Below, one piece after another: positions 1 to 8,565 of a stretch of 64,000 bases of DNA. The stretch comes from an uncultured Clostridia bacterium (lineage in GTDB: Bacteria; Bacillota; Clostridia; Lachnospirales; Anaerotignaceae), in NCBI GenBank assembly GCA_910586765.1, contig CAJUJJ010000004.1, positions 1 through 64,000 on the forward strand, written 5' to 3'. Numbering within the stretch: the first letter of the stretch is position 1; each line of letters starts with the position of its first letter. The notes under the pieces were generated by a model. It did not search any database and had not been told where the DNA came from. It saw only the letters and a program-made list of their open reading frames with translations. A program made the translations under genes and the position numbers.

Positions 1-52
1 ACTCGCTTTTGAAAAAGCGAGGCAAAACTTTTATGGAAAACTTCGTTTTCCT
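1..52 (+). repeat. Dispersed hairpin repeat, copy R1 (partial, cut by window edge)
   Basis: This stretch holds two adjacent hairpins: CTCGCTTTT paired with AAAGCGAG, and GGAAAAC paired with GTTTTCC. The pattern of a GCTTTTTGAAAAAGC-like stem followed by CAAAACTTTT matches the right-hand end of the other repeat copies near 52.2 and 53.9 kb. The rest of the copy lies outside the window. Confidence 0.5.
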
Positions 53-156
53 GATAACAAACAGAAATAAAAAAATTATTTTTAAAATTACTCTTTTTGA
101 ACACTCCCGCATTTTTAACAAATCTTTTCAGCATAAATATAGATTTATTAAAAAAT

Positions 157-187
157 AAAACAGAGAAAAAATACATTTCTCTGTTTT
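157..187 (-). terminator. Rho-independent terminator of the alpha/beta hydrolase gene
   Basis: A perfect 12-bp stem (AAAACAGAGAAA with TTTCTCTGTTTT) lies just beyond the hydrolase stop codon. On the minus strand it is followed by a T-rich tail. Confidence 0.8.
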
Positions 188-197
188 ATATAGTATA

Positions 198-1142
198 TTA
201 TTGCTTTTCTAATGTTTGATAAATCCAACGGAGTAAAAAGCGATACACTTGTTTTTGGAATGTTTCTTGTAAAAGTTCGTGACGGCCTCCCTGATACAAT
301 TTCATTTCTACATTTTCACAGCCTGCTTCTTGCATCCAATGATATACTTTTTCGACACCTTTTCCATAATCTCCTACTGGGTCATCTTTTCCAGAAATTA
401 AAAGCATTGGTAAATTTTTAGGCAATTTTTCTGCCCATTGTTCAGAAGATATGCTTTTTAATAATAAAAATAATTCTCTATATCCAGCATAAGTAAATAC
501 GAAACCACATTTTTCATCATTTATAAAATTATTTACAGATTGTTCGTCACTAGAAAGCCAGTCATAATTTGTTTTTTTAGGAGAAAATTTTACATTAAAA
601 GCACCAAAAGCTAAACGACTTACAGAGTATCCTCTTGCTTTGTCCCCTTTTAATTTTGCTCCTTCTTTACTAAGCAGTATTGCAATATCTAAAAAAGGAC
701 TTCCTCCGCTTGTTCCCATAAATACAGAACCTGCTAATTCTTCTCCCCAATGGGTACAAAATTCTCTTGCTAAAAAAGAGCCCATACTATGCCCTATTAA
801 AAAATAAGGCAATTCAGGATATTTCTTTTTTACAAATTCCATAACATATCTCATATCTTCTATAAGATATTGCCAGCTTCCTTCTTCTTCTCCAAAAAAT
901 CCTCTGTCTTCCCAATGCTCTACAGAACGTCCATGACCTGTATGGTCATTGCCACATACTACAAAACCTTGTTTTGCCAAAAAAGCTGCAAATCTTTCAT
1001 ATCGAATAATATGTTCTTCCATACCGTGTGCAATTTGTATAATTCCTTTGTATTTTATAAAACCGTCTGCTGTCCAAATACAGCCGTATAATGGGTGACC
1101 ATCTCCTTTTGCAGGAAATGTAAATTCTTTTCTCGTTACCAT
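198..1142 (-). CDS. Alpha/beta hydrolase, monoacylglycerol-lipase/serine aminopeptidase S33-like
   Basis: A cytoplasmic serine hydrolase of 314 residues, probably acting on an acylglycerol or similar ester. The nucleophile elbow GHSMGS is near residue 115, the oxyanion-loop motif QIAHGMEEH near residue 35, and the C-terminal GRHELL supplies the likely catalytic histidine. SGKDDP near residue 265 fits the acid residue. I chose the ATG at 1142 because GAGGAGG lies about 8 bases upstream; an in-frame ATG 33 bases further up has no such site. The gene stands alone with its own terminator. The family is clear, the substrate is not. Confidence 0.85.
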   Translation of the reverse strand: MVTRKEFTFPAKGDGHPLYGCIWTADGFIKYKGIIQIAHGMEEHIIRYERFAAFLAKQGFVVCGNDHTGHGRSVEHWEDRGFFGEEEGSWQYLIEDMRYVMEFVKKKYPELPYFLIGHSMGSFLAREFCTHWGEELAGSVFMGTSGGSPFLDIAILLSKEGAKLKGDKARGYSVSRLAFGAFNVKFSPKKTNYDWLSSDEQSVNNFINDEKCGFVFTYAGYRELFLLLKSISSEQWAEKLPKNLPMLLISGKDDPVGDYGKGVEKVYHWMQEAGCENVEMKLYQGGRHELLQETFQKQVYRFLLRWIYQTLEKQ

Positions 1143-1242
1143 ATTAGTTTCCTCCTCTTTATTATTGTATTTCATGAAAAAGTTTGATTAAAAAATAGTA
1201 TATGAATGTATTTTCATTTGTATAGCAATTTTTTTTAGTAAT

Positions 1243-3366
1243 TTATTTTTCTAATTCTGCTAAATATTTTATAAAGGCATATGTTGTTTTTGCCATATTT
1301 TGATAGCCGTGCAGATTAGGGTGTGTCGTATCAGATACTTTCATAGGTTTTGATTTATCTGTTTGTTCTATCCATTTAAAATTCATAGAAGGATTGATTG
1401 ACATAGAAATTGCAGACAAATAAATACCATCATATTCTTTGTTTTCATACGCTTGTTTTAATGTTTTTGTAAATTCTAAACGAGTATTTTTTGCACCATC
1501 TGTACTTTCTGTAGAAAAAAGCATTGTTGGTGTGTTTAATATAATTTTAATGTCGGCATCATATTGATGTATACTGTCAAATATGGTATTAAAATAACCT
1601 ATAATTTCACTGTGGCTGTTATGTCCCACAATATTTAAGTCATTTACACCTAAACTAATTACTACATAATCTACACCTGCATATTCATTACTTTTCATAT
1701 AATACCCAAAATCAAACTTTCCATTATTCAAAAATGGATTTGTAAAACCATATTTTGTTTGTTCATTACAATAGTCGTAAGCTGACCAGCCACCACGACC
1801 TTCATGTTTGTTTTCTTCTGTACCTCTTGTGCCTATCAAATGAATGTTCATAGCATCGTTTTCAAACAATTCTTTTACACAATTTGTATAGATATTTTCA
1901 TTGATTAAGCTATCCCCTAAAAATAATACTGTTTTTTCTGTTGCTGCTCCTGCCTCTTTTTTTACTTTTATAATATCTGTAGAGGCTTTTACACTTTCGT
2001 CATTTTCTAAAGCAAATGTTATATTAGAATTTTGTTTTAAAAGAGAAATGCCTTCTTTGATATTTGTTTTTTGCCCGTTTTGCTCTAATAATACAATATT
2101 ATCCATAGCACCATTTATTAAACCATTTTCAGCATATTGTATTATGTCAACACCTTCTACTACTGGTGTATATGCTGTTAATATCAATTCTTTTTGCTGT
2201 ATACAGTTATCATTTATGCCTGTTGTACTGCTGTCAAAACCATATACACCTTCTGAAGGTGCTTTCCATTTTGATAAATTTATTTTTATTTCAGCGGAAG
2301 CGGTAGAAGGTGCTTTTTCTTTTGGCTGTAAACGTATTTCAGTAGGTTTGTTTGATAAAAAGTCAATTTCATCATATCTTACTTCACCATAAAAGCGGTG
2401 ACCATTATTATTTTGTATTGACACACCTAATGTATCTCTGCTTGTAGCGATATTCATAACATAAAAATCATTTTGGTCTGCTTCTCCATAAATTTTAATG
2501 TCTGTAACAGCAGAAAGAAATTCATTCATACTATCATTTCCAGTCTGTTTTACAGTAAATAAATTTTGATTTAATTGTGTGGGCTGTATGGTATTTATTT
2601 TTACACTGGCATCTACAGAGCCTACTGTTTGCCAATTTACAGCATTTAATTTGTTTTGCATTTCTTCATCAAATGCTTCAAATTGACTTTGTTCTAAGGC
2701 ATACAAAAATTTGACAGGTGTTCCTGCATCATACTGTGCTTTTAAATAAGCTGTTAATGTTTCTATAGTGGACATATTTTTTACGTTCATAGTACGCATA
2801 TATATTTTTTCTCTATTTTCGCTGAATGAAATGCCATCATATATATTTTTCATTTGAGAATTTAACAAATGTACATCAAAATGCGTACAAAGTCCGTTTC
2901 TAGCAAGTGCTTTTTCAGGAGCAGTACATTCAAATATGGTTGTATTTTTATTATAAAATTTGCCTTCTTTTACTTTTTGCCAATCTTCCGAACCATCGAA
3001 TAATTTTACACCAACGTTTCTTTCTATTCCCCATACACCATTTTTACAAATTATTTTGTCTGCATAACCATCAGATAATTTGTATAATGGGTGAGAAATA
3101 GGCACATCAATGGTAGTATGTTCATCTAAAAGCCTTATTTGTCCGCTTTCTCCTAATCCTTCTATTGTTGCAGGATTGTATGGATTGATGTTATATACTG
3201 TAGAAGACTTTGTAACAACTGCTTTTCCTTCTATATAAAAAGAACCATATTCATTATGCTGTTGTTGTGCTGTTTCGCTGTTTTGTGTAATGGGCTGAGC
3301 AAAAACAGTTGTTGTTGCCATTGTACATACCATAAACATAGAAATTACACTTTTATAAAATTTCAA
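1243..3366 (-). CDS. Secreted protein with C-terminal SGNH/GDSL esterase domain
   Basis: A 707-residue exported protein. The first 24 residues form a signal peptide ending in VFA-Q. The N-terminal two thirds look like beta-rich secreted sequence that I cannot assign. The last third is an SGNH hydrolase: FLGDS near residue 480 carries the serine, GRGGWSAYDY follows as the glycine block, GVNDLN near residue 575 is the asparagine block, and DTTHPNLHGY near residue 680 holds the Asp-x-x-His pair. Such enzymes usually deacylate acetylated polysaccharide. AAAGGAGG precedes the ATG. It reads the same way as the hydrolase downstream but is separated by about 100 bases. Confidence 0.85.
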   Translation of the reverse strand: MKFYKSVISMFMVCTMATTTVFAQPITQNSETAQQQHNEYGSFYIEGKAVVTKSSTVYNINPYNPATIEGLGESGQIRLLDEHTTIDVPISHPLYKLSDGYADKIICKNGVWGIERNVGVKLFDGSEDWQKVKEGKFYNKNTTIFECTAPEKALARNGLCTHFDVHLLNSQMKNIYDGISFSENREKIYMRTMNVKNMSTIETLTAYLKAQYDAGTPVKFLYALEQSQFEAFDEEMQNKLNAVNWQTVGSVDASVKINTIQPTQLNQNLFTVKQTGNDSMNEFLSAVTDIKIYGEADQNDFYVMNIATSRDTLGVSIQNNNGHRFYGEVRYDEIDFLSNKPTEIRLQPKEKAPSTASAEIKINLSKWKAPSEGVYGFDSSTTGINDNCIQQKELILTAYTPVVEGVDIIQYAENGLINGAMDNIVLLEQNGQKTNIKEGISLLKQNSNITFALENDESVKASTDIIKVKKEAGAATEKTVLFLGDSLINENIYTNCVKELFENDAMNIHLIGTRGTEENKHEGRGGWSAYDYCNEQTKYGFTNPFLNNGKFDFGYYMKSNEYAGVDYVVISLGVNDLNIVGHNSHSEIIGYFNTIFDSIHQYDADIKIILNTPTMLFSTESTDGAKNTRLEFTKTLKQAYENKEYDGIYLSAISMSINPSMNFKWIEQTDKSKPMKVSDTTHPNLHGYQNMAKTTYAFIKYLAELEK

Positions 3367-3562
3367 AAAAAAACCTCCTTTGTTATGTTATATTTTCGCA
3401 TTATTATTCATTATAGTACAAGCGTTTTAAAATCACAACTGCAACATTTTAGAATATGTTGGAAAGTCGTTTTTTGTCATTGCTTCTTTTATTGTTTTGC
3501 TATTTTTGATATAATAATAATAGAATAATACAGAACAGAAACAATATAAAGGAGGTTTTACT

Positions 3563-4447
3563 ATGAAGAAAAAATTAATCTCTCTTTTACTGATTATTTG
3601 TTGCACTACTACATGGTCTTTTACAGCATATTCTAAAACAGAAATGATTGCAGAACAGCAAAAAACAGTTACTGTAACACAAAAGACAATATCACAAAAA
3701 GAATTTGAAAATATTGATAAAATACAAATTTTTTGGTCAAGAGGGCAAGTATATGTAACACAATCTCCAGATGAAAATGTTTATATTACGGAAAAAGCAT
3801 TTGTTATGCCTAAAGAAACAGAAGTGGTAGGTGTTTCTGTGAAAGATGATACACTTTTGATAAAAGATTATCATACGATTTCTAATTTGTCTGTACAAAA
3901 CAATATGGATATAGATACAAAAGAATTTCAACAGTTATTGCAACAGTATCATGATACAGAATATGATTTGTATGTTTCACTGCCTCAAAAACAATATAAA
4001 GAATTTTATTTTAAAACAGTCAATGCAAATTGTACTTTGGAAAACAATGATTTTAATACTGTAATTACAGAAGCAGTAAATGGTGAAATGCAATTTGATA
4101 ATGTCAATGCTGATTTTATTAACTCTAATACAGTAAATGGAAATATTTTGTTACATACTGGTACAGGTGCCCAAAAATATCATTTAAAAAGTGTCAATGG
4201 CACTATCAATGCAGATTTTATAATATTTCCTACAGCATTATCTGTTGAAACAGTAAATGGTAATATTACATTATCATTGCCTGAAAATGATGGTTTTACA
4301 ATGTATAAAAATAAATTAAAAACATATAAAGATTTTAGTACCTCTTTTGCATTAAAAGACAGTAACCAAAAAAAGGTATATAAAAATGGCGAGATATTGC
4401 TTGATATTGTTTGTGTAAATGGTTCTGTAACATTAAAAAAAGTGTAA
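3563..4447 (+). CDS. Secreted DUF4097-like beta-repeat protein
   Basis: This 294-residue protein starts with a clear signal peptide (basic start, hydrophobic stretch ending near TAYSK). The body contains repeated short strands of the type VNGxMxxDNVNADF / TVNGNILLHTG / SVNGTINADF / TVNGNITLSLP. Such parallel beta-solenoid repeats are typical of the DUF4097 (head-GIN, putative adhesin) family. AAAGGAGG lies 9 bases before the ATG. It is transcribed away from the SGNH gene, so the two share a divergent intergenic region of about 195 bases. No biochemical role is established for the family; cell-surface location is inferred. Confidence 0.75.
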   Translation: MKKKLISLLLIICCTTTWSFTAYSKTEMIAEQQKTVTVTQKTISQKEFENIDKIQIFWSRGQVYVTQSPDENVYITEKAFVMPKETEVVGVSVKDDTLLIKDYHTISNLSVQNNMDIDTKEFQQLLQQYHDTEYDLYVSLPQKQYKEFYFKTVNANCTLENNDFNTVITEAVNGEMQFDNVNADFINSNTVNGNILLHTGTGAQKYHLKSVNGTINADFIIFPTALSVETVNGNITLSLPENDGFTMYKNKLKTYKDFSTSFALKDSNQKKVYKNGEILLDIVCVNGSVTLKKV

Positions 4448-4532
4448 TATATTTAATTTTTTGACAAATATACACATATCTTGTAAACTAATATTGTTTC
4501 ATGATATTAATTAAGAAAGGTGTGTGTATTTT

Positions 4533-5874
4533 ATGGAAGAAAAAAGTATCAGCCGTTTATTAGAATTTCGAGATACCTCAAAATTATTATTTCAAAAATC
4601 GAATGAACTTTTACACAATTACAAAAATGCAGATATGATTGAAAAGCTGAAAACGCTTGTAGAAGCATTAAAAAATGTTTCTACAACATTTCACTGTCAA
4701 GAAAAAGAAATTGTAATAAATGAAACTGCTAAATTGTTGCCTTTGTTGAAATCTCCTTATAGTTCAAATGCAAATGAAAAAATGCAGTTTTGGATATTTG
4801 CATTTTTAGAGGCAGTAGATGCAGAACTGGTTATTACATTAAACAACTATGTGGAGTTGTCAGCGGAAATAGGCAATGCACTATATGAGTACATAGAGCA
4901 TAGAAAAAGATGTAATCATTATGCTTCTTTGCTTGTACATACTGCATTGCGTACAGGATATAGCTTACCAGAAAAGACATATGATATTGTTATGGAGGCA
5001 ATACAAAAACAACCTGATTTGTTGAGCAATTTTAAAGCACATCAAAATTATGTTTATAACAAAACAGAACAGAGAACATTTGACCGTTGTACTGTTTGCG
5101 GAGGAGAAGGAGAAGCATATTATACTTCTTTTGCTTATTTTATGGCAGACTTTGAAAATCCGTTTGAGCCAGTTAAAACATGGATAAAATGCAGTCATTG
5201 CGGAAATTTATTTACAAAGAAATTTCCAGAGGAATTTTTAAAACAATGTGAGCACTATGAGCTTATGTTACCAAAAATTACCCCCCCCCCGACATTCGCA
5301 ATTTTGTTATGTTTCTGTAAATCGTCCTACTGCATTGAGCATTTGGTGTAATATATTAAATGAATTGCATAAATATGTAAATGGTAAATCTCTTTTAGAA
5401 GTAGGTATTGGTACAGGAGAACTTTTAGCAGTTGCTATTGAACTGGGTTATGATACAAATGCTGTAGAGCTTCGTCAAGACAGAGCACAGCAAATTGCAA
5501 ATATGCTTTCTATTCCTATATGGTCATGTGACTTTTTAAAATTTGAGTCAGAAAAGAAATATGACATCATTACTATGGGAGATATTATAGAACACGTTAC
5601 AAATCCTAAATCTGCATTAGAAAAGGCATATAGCCTTTTAAAAGAAGATGGTGTTTTATGGTTATCCACACCAAATTATAAAAGTTCTTTTACTCAAATG
5701 ATGAAGTTTAAAGATGCTATGTGGAAAGAACCAGAACATATTAGCTATTTTCATTTAAAGGGATTTGAAGAATTAGCAAATGCTGTTGGATTTGTGATAC
5801 AAAAATATCAAGTGAGCAATAGATATAATGGCTCTATGGAATTGATACTTATAAAAAAATCACACACTTTATAA
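4533..5874 (+). CDS. Zinc-ribbon class I SAM methyltransferase, frame broken at a C10 tract (probably phase-variable)
   Basis: The gene reads in one frame from the ATG at 4533 (AGAAAGG upstream; a GTG at 4524 is too close to it) to a run of ten C at 5281-5290, and in another frame after it. As given, translation stops at 5351 after 272 residues. With nine C (or twelve) the two parts join into a protein of about 446 residues. The N-terminal part is helical and ends in a CTVCGG...CSHCG zinc ribbon. The C-terminal part is a Rossmann methyltransferase: LLEVGIGTGELLAV binds SAM, and IIEHVTNPKSALEKAYSLLKEDG and LSTPN follow. A glycosyltransferase comes next, so the substrate may be a glycan or glycosylated surface protein (inference). 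A sequencing error in the tract is the main alternative. Confidence 0.8.
5281..5290 (+). repeat. C10 homopolymer inside the methyltransferase gene
   Basis: Ten consecutive C, flanked by A and G, sit in coding sequence of a strongly AT-rich genome. The reading frame changes exactly here. Nine C restore the full protein. Slipped-strand mispairing at G/C tracts of this length is the classical basis of phase variation. Confidence 0.85.
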
Positions 5875-5902
5875 CAATTTAAAAACTTTTTCATAATAGC
5901 AT

Positions 5903-5953
5903 ACCCCATTTTTTATTTGCTGCATACCATAGCAGTAATAATATAAATGGGGT
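5903..5953 (+). promoter_or_regulatory. Hairpin covering the glycosyltransferase ribosome binding site
   Basis: ACCCCATTT at 5903-5911 is exactly complementary to AAATGGGGT at 5945-5953. The 3' arm contains the GGGG that serves as Shine-Dalgarno for the ATG at 5960. An inner CTGC/GCAG helix caps the structure. It could hold translation low or act as a weak terminator, since GTTTTTA follows. Confidence 0.5.
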
Positions 5954-5959
5954 GTTTTT

Positions 5960-7036
5960 ATGATTACAATAAGCCTTTGTATGATTGTAAAAAATGAACA
6001 AGATGTCATTGCACGCTGTTTGGAAAGTGCAAAAGAAATTGCAGATGAAATTATTATTGTAGATACAGGCTCTTGTGACAAAACAGTAGAAATTGCTTCT
6101 CGCTATACCAAAAATATTTATTATTTTGAATGGATAGATGATTTTGCTGCTGCTCGTAATTTTTCTTTTTCAAAAGCTACAAAAGAATATATATTATGGC
6201 TAGATGCAGATGATGTGATAGAACAAAAAGATAAAAAAGAATTTTTAAAATTAAAAAATACGCTTTCTCATAATATTGATGTTGTAATGCTCCTTTATCA
6301 TGTTGCATTTGACCAAAATAACAATGCAATACATTCTTATTATAGAGAAAGGCTTTTAAAACGGAAACCAGATTTAAAATGGCTAGGTGCAGTACATGAG
6401 GCAATCCCTCCTAAAGGCAATGTAGCATATTCTAGCATAGCAATCAGCCACAGAAAATTGCACCCTTCTGACCCTGATAGAAATATACGTATATTTGAAA
6501 AGTTGCTTTCAGAAGGGAAAGAATTAGAACCTAGACAACAATTTTATTATGCAAGAGAATTGTATTATCATAAAAGATATGAGGAGGCAATTTCTCTTTT
6601 TGAACAATTTTTATATGAAGGAAAGGGCTGGATAGAAAATAACATCAGTGCTTGTATTGATTTAGCAAACTGCTATAAAAAAATCAATCAGCAACAAAAG
6701 GCTTTGCTTTCACTTTATCACAGTTTTTTATATGATATTCCAAGAGGAGAAGTTTGTTGCGAAATAGGAGAATTATTTTTAAAATGCCAGCAATATAAAA
6801 CAGCAATATTTTGGTTTGAAACTGCTGCCAATCAAAAACCAGATATTTCTTCAGGGGGATTTTTTACTACAGATTGTTATGATTATATTCCTTATTTACA
6901 GCTTTGTGTTTGTTATGATAAATTGGGAGATTATAAAACTGCTGCTATGTACAATCAAAAGGCAAAACAGTGTAAACCAAATGATATGGTTGTATTGCAA
7001 AATGAAAATTATTTTAAAAGCAAAGGTATTTTATAA
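5960..7036 (+). CDS. Family 2 glycosyltransferase with C-terminal TPR-like repeats
   Basis: A 358-residue cytoplasmic glycosyltransferase. The N-terminal GT-A domain has SLCMIVKNEQDVIARCLES, VDTGSCDKT and the metal-binding LWLDADD near residue 80. The second half (residues 190 onward) is made of helical pairs such as REYFAREL..RYEEAISLFEQFL and QQKALLSLYH, typical of tetratricopeptide repeats. Clostridial proteins with this plan often glycosylate flagellin or other surface proteins, but no acceptor is visible here. It lies 85 bases after the C10-tract methyltransferase in the same direction. A related but longer enzyme is encoded at 57142-58752. Confidence 0.85.
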   Translation: MITISLCMIVKNEQDVIARCLESAKEIADEIIIVDTGSCDKTVEIASRYTKNIYYFEWIDDFAAARNFSFSKATKEYILWLDADDVIEQKDKKEFLKLKNTLSHNIDVVMLLYHVAFDQNNNAIHSYYRERLLKRKPDLKWLGAVHEAIPPKGNVAYSSIAISHRKLHPSDPDRNIRIFEKLLSEGKELEPRQQFYYARELYYHKRYEEAISLFEQFLYEGKGWIENNISACIDLANCYKKINQQQKALLSLYHSFLYDIPRGEVCCEIGELFLKCQQYKTAIFWFETAANQKPDISSGGFFTTDCYDYIPYLQLCVCYDKLGDYKTAAMYNQKAKQCKPNDMVVLQNENYFKSKGIL

Positions 7037-7050
7037 AAAAAACAATTTTT

Positions 7051-7090
7051 CAAAGAACCTACTTTTCAATGTTGAAATGTAGGTTCTTTG
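7051..7090. terminator. Bidirectional terminator hairpin
   Basis: CAAAGAACCTAC at 7051-7062 pairs with GTAGGTTCTTTG at 7079-7090. On the minus strand a run of T follows, so it can end the XRE-cupin transcript. A second hairpin (ACCAATGC/GCATTGGT, 7100-7117) with a T-rich tail follows on the plus strand and can end the glycosyltransferase transcript. Confidence 0.7.
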
Positions 7091-7120
7091 GCAGACAGAA
7101 CCAATGCAGGGCATTGGTTT

Positions 7121-7678
7121 TTATTTGTTAAAAAATAGAGGTGTAATTGCACAAATAGAAATGCAATCTTCTTTTTGCTGATTTATGTATTTATGAGGAA
7201 TACTACTTTGAAAATATATGCTATCTCCTTCTCTTACTTCATAATATTGTCCATTTAATTGCAGTGTCAGTGTTCCTTTTAGCACATAAGCACATTCCTC
7301 TCCTTCATGAAATAATTCTTCTTTTTCATAAGCCTGTCCACCTTTTAATGTTATTTTTGCAAAATCTATCATATGATTTTTGTCATCTGGTGAAAGTATT
7401 TGATAAATTCGATTTCCATTATTTGTAATGATTAATTTATGTTGTCCTTGTCGAATGACAATACCTGTTTTTTTTTCTATGTTCTCAAAAAAAAATCCAA
7501 CATTAGTATCCAATGCCTTTGCAATACGCCATATACTTACGACTGTGGGTACGACTAAATCTCTTTCGATTTGACTGATTAAACCTGTGCTTACTCCCGA
7601 GATTTCTGAAAGTTGTAATATACTCAAACCTTTTAGTTTACGTAGTTGTTTTACTTTTTGTCCCATATTAAAATCCAT
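7121..7678 (-). CDS. XRE-family transcriptional regulator with C-terminal cupin
   Basis: A 185-residue DNA-binding regulator. Residues 1-60 form a helix-turn-helix (KVKQLRKLKGLSILQLSEISGVSTGLISQIERDL in two parts). Residues 110-180 form a cupin barrel (EECAYVLKGTLTLQL, EGDSIYFQSSIPHKY). HTH-cupin proteins sense small molecules and often control amine, amino-acid or sugar genes. I chose the ATG at 7678 because AAGGAG lies 7 bases away; the in-frame ATG at 7684 is only one base from it. No target gene is obvious from position. Confidence 0.88.
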   Translation of the reverse strand: MDFNMGQKVKQLRKLKGLSILQLSEISGVSTGLISQIERDLVVPTVVSIWRIAKALDTNVGFFFENIEKKTGIVIRQGQHKLIITNNGNRIYQILSPDDKNHMIDFAKITLKGGQAYEKEELFHEGEECAYVLKGTLTLQLNGQYYEVREGDSIYFQSSIPHKYINQQKEDCISICAITPLFFNK

Positions 7679-7896
7679 AAACATTCTCCTTATAATAAAG
7701 AAATTATTCCTTATTTAGTTTACCATTTTTTATAAATGGCTACAAGCATAATTTTGTTAGACAATAGCAATACTTTATTGTAAATACATACCAATATCAT
7801 TTATTATTGCTTGTTATGAATAAATTTTGATATTTTGTGCAATACTGAAAATGTCACTTTTTTCATTAATTATTTAAAAAAATAATGAAAAAACAT

Positions 7897-7925
7897 TTGA
7901 CAAGTATTCTTTTTTATGGTATAGT
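7897..7925 (+). promoter_or_regulatory. Sigma-A promoter of the tRNA-Ser gene
   Basis: TTGACA at 7897-7902 and TATAGT at 7920-7925 are separated by exactly 17 bases, and the tRNA begins 27 bases downstream. Confidence 0.8.
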
Positions 7926-7952
7926 GTTACTTGCAGTAGGTCATAAACTTCT

Positions 7953-8040
7953 GGAGAAGTACTCAAGTGGCTGAAGAGGTGCCCCTGCTAAGGGTATAGG
8001 TCGTTTGCGCGGCGCGAGGGTTCAAATCCCTCCTTCTCCG
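7953..8040 (+). tRNA. tRNA-Ser (anticodon GCU)
   Basis: An 88-nt class II tRNA. GGAGAAG pairs with CTTCTCC to form the acceptor stem, followed by discriminator G. The anticodon loop CT-GCT-AA sits between CCC and GGG arms. There is a long variable arm, and the T arm contains GGTTCAAATCC. The anticodon GCU reads AGC/AGU serine codons. CCA is not encoded. Confidence 0.95.
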
Positions 8041-8045
8041 TTGAG

Positions 8046-8080
8046 AAAGAACATCTAATTATATTAGATGTTCTTTTTTT
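8046..8080 (+). terminator. Terminator after tRNA-Ser
   Basis: AAAGAACATCTAAT pairs perfectly with ATTAGATGTTCTTT over a 3-base loop and runs into seven T. Confidence 0.85.
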
Positions 8081-8092
8081 ATGGTAATATTT

Positions 8093-8135
8093 TAATAAAA
8101 AAATAGGCATCAGAGTAATTATCTGATACCTATTT
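8093..8135 (-). terminator. Terminator of the sorbitol PTS operon
   Basis: A 14-bp stem (8101-8114 with 8122-8135) pairs fully on the minus strand through one G-U pair and then enters a T run at 8100-8093. It lies directly after the IIA gene. Confidence 0.8.
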
Positions 8136-8171
8136 TAAAGATTGGGATTTTACTATGCAATTTTTATAACA

Positions 8172-8528
8172 TTAAGCAATAATTTGTATGGTACTGCCAA
8201 CTTCCAATTTAGGAACAGTTGCTTCTTCTAAATAAATAGTACCTGGTAATTCTGCTTCTGTTTCTCCTGTGAAAGAAAATGTTACATGACCTAAATTTCC
8301 AAGATTTTGCATTACCACATCTCCAACTGCTGTGATGTTATATTCTTTTCCGTCAATAACTGCTTTTTGTCCTGCTTTAATTTCTTGTTGAATAGGGTTT
8401 ACATCGATTGTATAACAATAGTCTTTTAATGTATCTGGTGCATTGTCACCAAACAATATAAACATTCCTTCAAATTCTGCTACACAAGCTCCTAATCCTT
8501 TTACTTTGTTGTCATAAATTACTGCCAT
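8172..8528 (-). CDS. srlB: PTS glucitol/sorbitol IIA component
   Basis: A 118-residue cytoplasmic phosphocarrier of the glucitol PTS family. FGDNAPDTLKDYCY, ITAVGD, NLGHVTFSF and AELPGTIYLE all match family landmarks. It is the last gene of the sorbitol operon, after srlE. By my recollection of the E. coli protein, the phosphorylated histidine lies just after the Tyr-Cys pair (CFIHCH). Here that stretch reads CYTIDV and has no histidine; the only histidine is the one in LGHVT. This may mean a variant subfamily or loss of the phosphate-accepting site. AAGGAGG precedes the ATG. Confidence 0.88.
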   Translation of the reverse strand: MAVIYDNKVKGLGACVAEFEGMFILFGDNAPDTLKDYCYTIDVNPIQQEIKAGQKAVIDGKEYNITAVGDVVMQNLGNLGHVTFSFTGETEAELPGTIYLEEATVPKLEVGSTIQIIA

Positions 8529-8565
8529 ATCAATTTCCTCCTTATTATTTTTTATACTTTATATT

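Noticed and set aside
3737..3931. Antisense open frames opposite long genes
   Set aside because: Many such frames arise opposite AT-rich coding sequence; none has a ribosome binding site or recognisable domain.
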